Source of the DNA: Desulfatirhabdium sp964549995
GTDB lineage: Bacteria; Desulfobacterota; Desulfobacteria; Desulfobacterales; Desulfatirhabdiaceae
Reading direction: 5' to 3'
Length of the DNA: 11,221 nucleotides
NCBI GenBank assembly: GCA_964549995.1
Contig: CAZJXF010000111.1
Span: 1 to 11,221 of the forward strand
Part shown: in pieces, positions 1-6,463 of the stretch
Numbering within the stretch: the stretch's first letter is position 1
Layout of the letters: each line of letters starts with the position of its first letter
Program-made: the position numbers and the translations under genes
The notes under the pieces: generated by a model
Told to the model about the DNA's origin: nothing
The model's database searches: none
Seen by the model: only the letters and a program-made list of their open reading frames with translations

Positions 1-331
1 TCGCAAAACACCACCCGCCCTCCTGCTGGAAGCCCGGCATTGAAAGGAAATCGGGGGGTATTTCCGGGCCTGAGCATGGGAGGGGGAAGGCCTTTTGATG
101 CTGCAGCGGAAACTGTTTGAAGCCGCCGGAGATCGTTGAGCCGGGCATGCAAAGTGCTTCGGCTTGTGTTTGAAAAGCCTACGATTTCATTTAGATGCTC
201 TTTCCTGCAACGTCTGGCTACATGCCCGGCTCTACGAGATCGGGCGGCTGAGTTTATCCGATGCAACGAAAAAGGCGTGTCTCCCCCCATGCGACTCGGA
301 TGAGACTTGTGGACTTTTTGCGTGCCCATCA
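1..331 (+). repeat. Fold-back (MITE-like) intergenic repeat, copy 1, left end cut by window
   Basis: This is a non-coding element that matches bases 6472-6777. Bases 55-331 align to 6501-6777 over the same length, with about 86% identity counted by eye and two single-base indels. The first 54 bases are poorly conserved and about 25 bases longer than in copy 2, but both begin with TCGCAAAA. The element is an imperfect palindrome: the stem 138-149 (GAGCCGGGCATG) pairs with 221-232 (CATGCCCGGCTC). Outside this, 70-137 pairs in blocks with 233-300, for example CCTTTT-GCTGCA-CGGA against its reverse complement. The right terminal inverted repeat is 313-331, ending GCCCATCA. No ORF in it resembles a protein. 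It fills the region in front of gmhA and ends 26 bases before that start codon. Mobility is inferred from the terminal repeats and the second copy. Confidence 0.85.
138..232 (+). repeat. Central 12-bp stem and loop of fold-back copy 1
   Basis: Arms 138-149 and 221-232 are perfect 12-base inverted repeats enclosing a 71-base loop. After a T-T mismatch the pairing continues for three bases (134-136 with 234-236). The equivalent arms in copy 2 are also perfectly complementary although the second base pair differs. Confidence 0.85.
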
Positions 332-345
332 TTTTTTACGACATT

Positions 346-350
346 AGGAG
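346..350 (+). promoter_or_regulatory. Ribosome binding site of gmhA
   Basis: AGGAG lies 7 bases before the ATG at 358. It fixes the gmhA start and rules out the longer reading from 307, which would begin inside the repeat's right end. Confidence 0.8.
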
Positions 351-357
351 AAACCCT

Positions 358-918
358 ATGTGGTCCACTACGCTTTCGGAACATCTTGCCGTCATACAAT
401 CCCTCGACGGCTTGGAAGAGATCATCGAAACGGCCGGAAGACTTCTATCGAATGCCCTGATCGACGGACATCGCATTCTGGTGTGCGGAAACGGCGGATC
501 CGCGGCCGATGCACAACATTTTGCGGCAGAGCTGGTGGGTCGATTCGAGGCGGAACGAAGAGGACTTCCAGCCATTGCCCTGACCACCGACACATCGATC
601 CTGACGGCCATCGGTAACGATTATGGGTATGACCTGGTCTTTTCGAGACAGGTCGATGCCTTGGGAAAGCCGGGCGATGTGCTTATTGGCATCTCCACAT
701 CCGGCAACTCCCGCAATGTGATCGAAGCCGTAGCATCCGCCAAAGCCATCGGCATGGATACCATCGGCCTTCTGGGAGGAACGGGCGGCACCCTGGCGGA
801 TGCCGTCGATACGGCAATCGTCGTACCTGCCAAACGGACGGCCCGCATTCAGGAAGCCCACATTCTGATCCTGCACTATTGGGCTGGTTGTATCGAAAAA
901 TCCATCCTGAAAACTTGA
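358..918 (+). CDS. gmhA: Phosphoheptose isomerase (sedoheptulose 7-phosphate isomerase)
   Basis: A 186-residue SIS-domain protein. GmhA converts sedoheptulose 7-phosphate to D-glycero-D-manno-heptose 7-phosphate in the cytoplasm, the first step towards ADP-heptose for the LPS inner core. Visible signatures are the sugar-phosphate loop CGNGGSAADAQHFAAEL (residues 43-59), with the candidate catalytic Glu58, the phosphate-binding GISTSGNSRN, and the C-terminal RIQEAHILILH with Gln165 and His168. The length is normal for the family (about 185-195). The start is the ATG at 358, chosen for its AGGAG; an in-frame ATG at 307 lacks one and adds 17 unrelated residues. The nearest upstream DNA is the fold-back repeat, so the gene is transcribed either from inside or through that element. 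A related SIS protein such as DiaA is an alternative, but the QExH end favours GmhA. Confidence 0.9.
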   Translation: MWSTTLSEHLAVIQSLDGLEEIIETAGRLLSNALIDGHRILVCGNGGSAADAQHFAAELVGRFEAERRGLPAIALTTDTSILTAIGNDYGYDLVFSRQVDALGKPGDVLIGISTSGNSRNVIEAVASAKAIGMDTIGLLGGTGGTLADAVDTAIVVPAKRTARIQEAHILILHYWAGCIEKSILKT

Positions 919-929
919 AGATTCCCTGC

Positions 930-958
930 TTGACTTTTTTCCGCTTGTCTACCATAAA
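930..958 (+). promoter_or_regulatory. Sigma-70-type promoter for guaA or a small RNA
   Basis: TTGACT (930-935) is followed after 17 bases by CATAAA (953-958). This is a good -35 match, an acceptable -10 and ideal spacing. It lies 12 bases after the gmhA stop, so guaA probably has its own transcript with a long leader. Confidence 0.55.
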
Positions 959-1072
959 TGCGACTGGCAGTGGGCTGCCGCACCCGCAGATGGCAATGCG
1001 ATCCACCATTCCCCACCGCTGTAGGGGTGTCGGGCCAGGACGGTACGCACTTTCGCACTGCGCACCACGCAC

Positions 1073-1123
1073 GATGCATCTTTCATCTTGCATGTTTCCG
1101 ATAAATGCATCACCAGGTGATGC
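1073..1123 (+). promoter_or_regulatory. Two mutually exclusive hairpins in guaA leader
   Basis: GATGCAT (1073-1079) can pair with ATGCATC (1105-1111). The same right arm is also needed for the tight hairpin GCATCAC-CAG-GTGATGC (1107-1123). Only one of these can form at a time. This is a direct sequence observation; a switching role is inference. Confidence 0.4.
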
Positions 1124-1254
1124 CCCTGCGTCAGCCGTGCCATCCGGCACCTGGCTTTCCGGAGATTTGCCGGCGCAACGATTCCCTGTTTCATCTCATC
1201 CGAAAATGATGTGTGCGGTTGCGCCTTTCGGTGACCCTTTGCAAAAGGAGTTTT

Positions 1255-2784
1255 ATGATACTCATCATCGATTTCGGCTCGCAGTATAACCAGCTGATCG
1301 CCCGACGCGTCCGAGAATGTGAAGTCTATTGCCAGATTGAACCGCCGGATATCTCCCTTGAAACCATCCTGAAACTGAACCCCAAGGGCATCATCCTTTC
1401 CGGAGGCCCAGCCAGCACCTACGAAACAGGAAGCCCTGCCGTCTCACCGGAACTGTTCCAGATGGGTATCCCCGTTCTGGGCATCTGCTACGGCATGCAT
1501 TTCATGATCCAGGCCCTCGGCGGAACCGTCGAAAAGGCCGACAAGCGCGAATATGGCTTCGCAGAGCTTTCCCTGACCGAATCCTCCAAGATCTTTGCCG
1601 GAATCGATCCAATCACCCCCTGCTGGATGAGCCATGGGGACGTGGTGGGTCAGCTCCCCAACGGATTTCGGATGATCGCCTCCACTGCCGGAACACCCAT
1701 TGCAGCAGTCGAACATCCCCAGAAACAGCTCTTCGGTTTGCAGTTTCACCCGGAGGTGGAACACACGCCGATGGGCCGCGAAATGATCCGGAATTTCCTC
1801 TTCGACATCTGTCACTGCGACCGAACCTGGACCATGAAGTCCTTCGCCGAGGAAACCATTGCGGACATTCGAAACACGGTCGGATCGAAACAAGTGATTC
1901 TGGGCCTCAGTGGTGGCGTCGATTCTTCGGTGACCGCCCTTCTGGTCCATCGGGCGATCGGAAGGCATTTGACCTGCATCTTCGTTGACAACGGGCTGCT
2001 GCGGAAAAATGAACGACAGAAGCTGCAGCAGGTTTTCAAGAAACACCTGCACATCAACATCCGTTTCGTCAATGCCGGAAACCAGTTTTTGAAAGCCCTC
2101 GCCAAGGTCGTCGATCCCGAGAAAAAGCGAAAAATCATCGGCAAGATCTTCATGGACGTTTTCGAGGCAGAGGCCGCCAAGATTCCGGAAGCCGAATTCC
2201 TGGCACAAGGAACGCTCTATCCGGACATCATCGAATCCCGATCCGCATTCGGTGGACCCTCCTCGGTCATCAAGAGCCACCACAACGTGGGCGGGCTTCC
2301 CAAACACATGAAACTGAAGCTGATCGAGCCGTTGAAATATCTCTTCAAGGACGAGGTCCGAAAGCTCGGGGCCGAAATCGGTCTTCCGGATGAGATGATC
2401 TGGAGACAGCCCTTTCCCGGGCCGGGGCTGGCTATCCGCGTCATCGGCGAGGTCACCCGAAAACGGCTGGAAATCCTTCGGGAAGCCGACGATCTGTTGA
2501 TGGACGAAATCCGCAAGGCAGGCTTTTACAGACGGCTGTGGCAATCCTTTGCCGTGTTGCTTCCCCTCAAAAGCGTCGGCGTGATGGGGGATCATCGCAC
2601 CTACGAGCACGTCATCGCCATCCGGGCGGTCACCAGTCTCGACGCCATGACGGCGGATTGGGCAAGACTGCCTCACGATCTGCTCGCCCGGATTTCCAAC
2701 CGTATCATCAACGAAGTCAAGGGCGTCAACCGTGTCGTCTACGACATCAGCTCCAAGCCACCCAGCACGATCGAATGGGAATAG
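1255..2784 (+). CDS. guaA: GMP synthase (glutamine-hydrolysing)
   Basis: A 509-residue protein that aminates XMP to GMP using ATP and glutamine, the last step of de novo GMP synthesis in the cytosol. The N-terminal class I glutamine amidotransferase domain (about 1-195) has the nucleophile Cys78 in GICYG and the His165/Glu167 pair in QFHPEVEHT. The ATP pyrophosphatase domain follows, with the P-loop SGGVDSS at 219-225. The C-terminal dimerisation domain ends in the family-typical KPPSTIEWE. Length is normal (about 510-525). The start is the ATG at 1255, preceded by AAAAGGAG with 4 bases between; translation from an ATG at 1213 would add 14 unrelated residues. No guaB is present in the window. 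The next gene starts 6 bases after the stop, so the two are probably co-transcribed. Confidence 0.97.
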   Translation: MILIIDFGSQYNQLIARRVRECEVYCQIEPPDISLETILKLNPKGIILSGGPASTYETGSPAVSPELFQMGIPVLGICYGMHFMIQALGGTVEKADKREYGFAELSLTESSKIFAGIDPITPCWMSHGDVVGQLPNGFRMIASTAGTPIAAVEHPQKQLFGLQFHPEVEHTPMGREMIRNFLFDICHCDRTWTMKSFAEETIADIRNTVGSKQVILGLSGGVDSSVTALLVHRAIGRHLTCIFVDNGLLRKNERQKLQQVFKKHLHINIRFVNAGNQFLKALAKVVDPEKKRKIIGKIFMDVFEAEAAKIPEAEFLAQGTLYPDIIESRSAFGGPSSVIKSHHNVGGLPKHMKLKLIEPLKYLFKDEVRKLGAEIGLPDEMIWRQPFPGPGLAIRVIGEVTRKRLEILREADDLLMDEIRKAGFYRRLWQSFAVLLPLKSVGVMGDHRTYEHVIAIRAVTSLDAMTADWARLPHDLLARISNRIINEVKGVNRVVYDISSKPPSTIEWE

Positions 2785-2790
2785 ACCGAC

Positions 2791-3660
2791 ATGGACAGCC
2801 GCAACACCGATTCTTTCGATATCCCACTGCCGGAGGAAGATCGACCGGCCTCCCTTCTCGGAGATCAGGATCTCTACCGCCGCCTGGAAAAGCTCAGCCA
2901 ACGGGTGACGATCATCACGATTCTGATTCCGGTTCTGGTCGCTCTCATCGGATATCTCGTCTATCGGGATATCCGACTTCTGGTGAGTCAGACCCAGGAT
3001 TTGAGCGCCAAAGAACTAACGGCCATCGCTCGGAATCTCGAATCGAATCTTTCGAATCTCTCGATCAACCATGCCAAACTGGAGGAAGCGTTTCGCAATA
3101 GCATCGATCAGAACCAAACGGAATTCACCCAGCTCAAGGAGCGTCTCGAAAAGCTCTCCATGCTGGTCGATGAGATCAAGACCGTCAAGCTGGACAAGAA
3201 CGATCTGCCGGTTGAGGTGAACAAACTCGATGCAAAACTGACGGCAGCCCAGAAGGAGACCAAGGGTTCGATCGATAAACTGGCCGGTGACCAGAAAGCC
3301 CTCGAAAAGAAATACGGAGAGGATGTCGCCAAAATCGCCGATCAGCTGAACGCGATCACCACCGCAGTGGCCGAGTGCCAAGCCGATCTGGGGCTGATTT
3401 CCGGCGAAAAGGCGGACAAGAAGCAGCTGGAGGTTATGCTGAAAGGGTATGAAAAGAAACTCCAGGACATTGCGGACCATCTGTCCCAGTCGGTGGAGAG
3501 TCAGCTCACTTCGGTCAAGGCAAGCATCCGAGAACTGGAAAAAAGCAAGGCATCTGCAGCCCATCCTCCGGGAGCCGCCGGCCAAGAAGCAGTGCCGGCT
3601 CCGCCTCCCGTAAAAAAGCCAGCCGCACCCCCTGCAGGAACCAAACCGCAGCAGCCGTAA
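2791..3660 (+). CDS. Membrane-anchored coiled-coil protein of unknown function
   Basis: A 289-residue protein I do not recognise as a named family. The N-terminal 38 residues are acidic and polar. One hydrophobic segment follows at about 39-58 (TIITILIPVLVALIGYLVY), flanked by Arg on both sides. Residues about 65-250 are Leu/Lys/Glu/Gln-rich with heptad-like spacing and almost no Pro, consistent with a long coiled coil. The tail (about 252-289) is rich in Pro, Ala and Lys (PAPPPVKKPAAPPAG) and looks disordered. A short cytoplasmic N-terminus with a periplasmic coiled coil is the simplest topology, but it is inferred. The gene follows guaA by 6 bases and ends at a terminator. The ribosome binding site is weak (GGGA within the guaA end), so translational coupling is likely. 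A structural or tethering role is possible; no enzymatic motif is visible. Confidence 0.8.
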   Translation: MDSRNTDSFDIPLPEEDRPASLLGDQDLYRRLEKLSQRVTIITILIPVLVALIGYLVYRDIRLLVSQTQDLSAKELTAIARNLESNLSNLSINHAKLEEAFRNSIDQNQTEFTQLKERLEKLSMLVDEIKTVKLDKNDLPVEVNKLDAKLTAAQKETKGSIDKLAGDQKALEKKYGEDVAKIADQLNAITTAVAECQADLGLISGEKADKKQLEVMLKGYEKKLQDIADHLSQSVESQLTSVKASIRELEKSKASAAHPPGAAGQEAVPAPPPVKKPAAPPAGTKPQQP

Positions 3661-3672
3661 GATTCGGCGTCA

Positions 3673-3716
3673 GGGGAGCCCGATGTCGGTAGAAAACCGG
3701 AGGGCTCCTCTTGTTT
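3673..3716 (+). terminator. Hairpin terminator after guaA operon
   Basis: GGGGAGCCC (3673-3681) pairs with GGGCTCCTC (3702-3710) with one G-T pair. Inside, CGGT and ACCG form a second short stem. TTGTTT follows, and a further T-run stands at 3724-3731. It lies between convergent genes and could also stop transcription from kdsB. Confidence 0.65.
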
Positions 3717-3730
3717 CGAAGGTCTTTTTT

Positions 3731-4468
3731 TCATCCGCCGCACAGCACGGCTTCGATCCGTTCGATATCCGATGGAAGGTCCACTTCCGGCGAATCGTAC
3801 TCCGTCTGCACCACCCGAATGGGGTAACCGTTTTCCAAAGCGCGCAACTGCTCGAGCTGCTCGATTCGCTCGAGCAGTCCGGTTTCCAGAGTGCAGAAAA
3901 CGTCCAAGAACCGCTTGCGGTAGGCGTACACGCCCAGGTGTTTCCAGGTATCGAAAACCGTTCCCGGATCTCTGCCGAAAGGAATGGGGGATCGGGAAAA
4001 GTACAGCGCAAAGCCGTTTCGGTCACAGACGACCTTGACGTCCTTGGGATTGGTGATTTCCTCGGCGCGAACGATCCGAAAGGACAGGGTGCTCATCGGA
4101 AGCGTTTCGTCTGCGACAAGCGGTGCGATGACCTGATCGATGCTCTCCGGATGGACCAGGGGCTGATCCCCCTGAATGTTGACGACGATATCGGATGGAG
4201 AAAGACCGAGGCTGTCGGCCGCTTCCGCCACCCGATCGCTTCCGGAACGGTTTTCGGAGCGGGTGAGAATCGCTCTTGCCCCGAAAGCCGTCACGCATTC
4301 CGCGATTCGACGATCGTCTGTGGCAACGACCAGCACATCCACGGCCGTCGACAGGGAGACCTGCTCCACCACGTGTTGGATCATGGGTTTGCCACAGATC
4401 AGTGCCAGGGGCTTTCCGGCAAACCGCGTCGATCCCCATCGGCAAGGAATGATCGCTGCGACCGTCAT
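3731..4468 (-). CDS. kdsB: 3-deoxy-manno-octulosonate cytidylyltransferase (CMP-KDO synthetase)
   Basis: A 245-residue nucleotidyltransferase that activates KDO with CTP to CMP-KDO in the cytosol, the donor for the KDO residues attached to lipid A. Family signatures are the N-terminal nucleotide loop IIPCRWGSTRFAGKPL (6-21), VVATDD (47-52), NIQGDQPL with the metal-binding candidate Asp101, FSRSPIPF, HLGVYAYR and EQLRALENGYPI, and a C-terminal VDLPSDIERI that fits the second conserved Asp region. Length is normal. The start at 4468 was chosen because its ATG overlaps the stop of the HIT gene as ATGA; a TTG four codons upstream (4480) would give a longer form with less support. It is co-transcribed with the HIT gene and converges on the guaA operon. 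Confidence 0.95.
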   Translation of the reverse strand: MTVAAIIPCRWGSTRFAGKPLALICGKPMIQHVVEQVSLSTAVDVLVVATDDRRIAECVTAFGARAILTRSENRSGSDRVAEAADSLGLSPSDIVVNIQGDQPLVHPESIDQVIAPLVADETLPMSTLSFRIVRAEEITNPKDVKVVCDRNGFALYFSRSPIPFGRDPGTVFDTWKHLGVYAYRKRFLDVFCTLETGLLERIEQLEQLRALENGYPIRVVQTEYDSPEVDLPSDIERIEAVLCGG

Positions 4469-4800
4469 GAACGCACCCAACCGCCGATCAGGTGCAGGTG
4501 AAGATGAAAGATCACCTGCCCTCCGCCTTTCTCGACATTGAACAGCAGCTTGTAGCCCGATTCGTTGACCCCCGCTTTTTTCGCCATATCCCTCGCTGTT
4601 GCGATCATTTCTGCAACAATGGCCGCATCTTCGGGTTGCAGGTCGTTGACGCTTCGGATATGCTTCTTGGGTACGATCAACCAGTGAACCGGGGCATGGG
4701 GCTTGATATCCCGGAACACGACCAGCCGATCATTTTCATAGAGCAATTCGGTGGGCATCTGGTGGTGTGCGATCTTACAAAAGATACAATCTTCGACCAT
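4465..4800 (-). CDS. HIT (histidine triad) family nucleotide-binding protein
   Basis: A 111-residue Hint-type protein. HIT hydrolases bind purine nucleotides and cleave nucleoside phosphoramidates and acyl-adenylates; the physiological substrate here is unknown. The triad HLHLHLIGGW has His99, His101 and His103. The N-terminal CIFCKI (residues 5-10) and the middle HWLIVPKKHI are typical of the Hint branch. Length is normal. The ATG at 4800 has AAGGAG 8 bases upstream on the minus strand. Its stop overlaps the kdsB start by ATGA, so the two are translationally coupled, with no obvious functional link. It is divergent from scpA across 143 bases. Confidence 0.93.
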   Translation of the reverse strand: MVEDCIFCKIAHHQMPTELLYENDRLVVFRDIKPHAPVHWLIVPKKHIRSVNDLQPEDAAIVAEMIATARDMAKKAGVNESGYKLLFNVEKGGGQVIFHLHLHLIGGWVRS

Positions 4801-4943
4801 AGAATGCGCTCCTTGTCGTAAAAAGGCGAACGAAGTGCCGGTTTCTGGGGATTGTCCGGAAGAACCAACCGCTCGTTGATAGGGCTGTCTCTCCGGTAGG
4901 GAGGATTACCGAGAACCCTAACCAAATTCCATCGAAATTTCAA

Positions 4944-5672
4944 TTGCAAACCCACATCCTCTCATCCGAACCCTTCCGAGTTCATATCGGCGATCTGTTC
5001 GAAGGTCCGATGGATCTATTGATCTATCTGATCCGCAAACACGACATCGACATCACCGATATCTCGATTTCCGAAATTACGGAGCGATACCTGCAGGCCC
5101 TGGAACACATGGAGCAGATGCACATCGAGGTTGCAGGTGATTTTCTGCTAATGGCTGCAACCCTCATCTCGATCAAGGCAAAAACCCTGCTTCCACTGTC
5201 CGACACGGAATCCTCGGAAGATCCGCGTCTCGAAATCGCTCGTCCGATTCAGGAGTACCTGAATCTCAAGGCTGCTGCAGCCGACATGCAGCTTCTTCCC
5301 CTGCTGGGAGATACGGTCTTCGCAGCCCATGTTTCCAACCCGATCGACCCACTGCCGGAGCCGACCATCGATGTCGATCTCTTCGAACTGTTCGGGGCCT
5401 TCGAGAGGGTCATGCAGCGCATCTCGGGTCTCGGGCCGCTGCTGCTGGAAATTCAGGGGCCATCCATCCAGGAACGGATCGAGCAGATCCAACTATCCTA
5501 CGGCCCTCGATCGGTCGTTTCCCTGTTCGAACTCATCGAAGCCGCCACTTCCAAAATCGACGGAGTCATCACGTTTCTGGCCGTTCTCGAAATGATCAAA
5601 CAGGGTCTCCTCAGCTGCCGCATGGATCGCATAAATGCGACATCCGATATCCTACTGGTTTTTCGATCATGA
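4944..5672 (+). CDS. scpA: Segregation and condensation protein A
   Basis: A 242-residue kleisin that bridges the heads of Smc and recruits ScpB, giving the Smc-ScpAB condensin for chromosome segregation. The N-terminal Smc-binding block is clear: FEGPMDLLIYLIRKHDIDI followed by SEITERYLQ (about residues 19-50). The C-terminal winged-helix-like block SLFELIEAA...VITFLAVLEMIKQGLL also matches the family. The start is uncertain. The first candidate in this frame is a TTG at 4944 with no clear ribosome binding site; a GGGAGG at 4899-4904 is too far away. The next ATG (5010) would remove conserved residues. The gene ends in an ATGA overlap with scpB, so the pair is coupled. Confidence 0.93.
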   Translation: MQTHILSSEPFRVHIGDLFEGPMDLLIYLIRKHDIDITDISISEITERYLQALEHMEQMHIEVAGDFLLMAATLISIKAKTLLPLSDTESSEDPRLEIARPIQEYLNLKAAAADMQLLPLLGDTVFAAHVSNPIDPLPEPTIDVDLFELFGAFERVMQRISGLGPLLLEIQGPSIQERIEQIQLSYGPRSVVSLFELIEAATSKIDGVITFLAVLEMIKQGLLSCRMDRINATSDILLVFRS

Positions 5673-6253
5673 ATCCTCCCTTGAAGCCCATTTTGGAATG
5701 CATTCTGCTGGTTTCGGATGCGGCCGTCGAATTCGATCGCCTTGCTGCGCTCTTTCCTGAAACAGATCCAACCGAGATTCGACAAGCGCTCGAAGCCCTG
5801 AAAACCGAATACGACGACCGTCAGGCAGGCATCTGTTTGGTTCAGGTGGCAGGAGGATACCAGATTCGAACGCGCCCGGAATATGCCGACTGGATTCAAC
5901 AGTTTCTCAAGCCCCGACCCCAGCGGTTGAGTGCCGCTGCCATGGAAACCCTGGCCATCGTCGCCTATCGCCAGCCGATCCTTCGCAGCGAGATCGAGTT
6001 CATCCGCGGCGTGGACTGCGGCGCCGTGCTTCGTCAGCTGCTCGAGCGCAGACTGATCCGGATTGCAGGCCGAAAGCCCATCGCCGGACGCCCTTTGATC
6101 TATGCCACAGGAAAGCGCTTTCTGGAGGTTTTCGGGTTGAACGACATTCGGGATCTGCCGCGATTGAAGGAAATCGACGGCTCCGCGGTTTCCAATCCGG
6201 ACGCCGAACTGGAGCGGATCCGAAACATGGTGACGGAAACGGAAAATACTTGA
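5669..6253 (+). CDS. scpB: Segregation and condensation protein B
   Basis: A 194-residue partner of ScpA. ScpB dimers of paired winged-helix domains bind the middle of ScpA in the Smc condensin. The strongest signature is LSAAAMETLAIVAYRQPI (about residues 90-107), followed by RSEIEFIRGVDCGAVLRQLLERRLI and GRPLIYATGKRFLEVFGL, which are characteristic of the second winged helix. Length is normal (180-200). The ATG overlaps the scpA stop codon. The stop codon lies within the -35 box of the downstream tRNA promoter. The C-terminal tail after residue 170 is unremarkable. Confidence 0.95.
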   Translation: MNPPLKPILECILLVSDAAVEFDRLAALFPETDPTEIRQALEALKTEYDDRQAGICLVQVAGGYQIRTRPEYADWIQQFLKPRPQRLSAAAMETLAIVAYRQPILRSEIEFIRGVDCGAVLRQLLERRLIRIAGRKPIAGRPLIYATGKRFLEVFGLNDIRDLPRLKEIDGSAVSNPDAELERIRNMVTETENT

Positions 6254-6279
6254 CTTCACGCCACCGATTTCGGTATGGT
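6250..6279 (+). promoter_or_regulatory. Promoter of tRNA-Val
   Basis: TTGACT (6250-6255) and TATGGT (6274-6279) are separated by 18 bases. The bases after the -10 (ACGGCC) are GC-rich, like the discriminator of stable RNA promoters under stringent control. The start of transcription would be near 6286, 18 bases before the tRNA. Confidence 0.6.
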
Positions 6280-6303
6280 ACGGCCAATTGCAAGCCTTCG
6301 AAC

Positions 6304-6378
6304 GGGCGGCTAACTCAGCGGGAGAGTGCTACCTTCACACGGTAGAAGTCACAGGTTCAAACCCTGTGCCGCCCACCA
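6304..6378 (+). tRNA. tRNA-Val (anticodon CAC)
   Basis: The acceptor stem GGGCGGC (6304-6310) pairs perfectly with GCCGCCC (6368-6374), followed by discriminator A and an encoded CCA (6376-6378). The anticodon arm is CTACC-TTCACAC-GGTAG, giving anticodon CAC, which reads the valine codon GUG. The T arm is ACAGG-TTCAAAC-CCTGT, and the D loop contains AGCGGGAGAG. All arms are intact, so it is probably functional. No second tRNA is adjacent. Confidence 0.96.
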
Positions 6379-6386
6379 AACAAAAT

Positions 6387-6431
6387 CAGCGGGTTATGAA
6401 CCAATTGCGTTCATAACCCGCTGTTGTTTTT
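6387..6431 (+). terminator. Strong hairpin terminator after tRNA-Val
   Basis: A perfect 15-bp stem (6387-6401 with 6409-6423, CAGCGGGTTATGAAC and its complement) has a 7-base loop and is followed by TTGTTTTT. On the minus strand the hairpin is followed by ATTTTGTTT, so it may work in both directions. Confidence 0.92.
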
Positions 6432-6463
6432 GACCAGGTTTTGCCTATTACCGAAGCAGGGTA

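Larger units (their letters stand above)
919..1254. other. 336-base gap: promoter plus structured guaA leader
   Basis: No protein-like ORF is seen. The stretch holds a promoter (930-958), a hairpin GGCAG-TGGG-CTGCC (966-979), two competing hairpins around 1073-1123, a hairpin GTGCC-ATCC-GGCAC (1137-1150) and the guaA ribosome binding site. If transcription starts near 965, guaA has a leader of about 290 bases. I do not recognise a known riboswitch consensus in it. It could be a leader element, an independent small RNA, or unconserved sequence with chance hairpins. Confidence 0.5.

Noticed and set aside
164..460. A 98-codon open frame running from the repeat into gmhA
   Set aside because: It starts in the non-coding fold-back repeat and continues out of frame within gmhA. 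The matching region of copy 2 does not keep a comparable protein.
965..1240. Known purine, ZTP or cobalamin riboswitch in the guaA leader
   Set aside because: I looked for the usual conserved core segments and could not find a convincing set. Only generic hairpins can be supported.
1444..2901. A 485-codon open frame on the minus strand, antisense to guaA and the next gene
   Set aside because: It is a shadow of guaA. It crosses two real genes and has no family-like motif.
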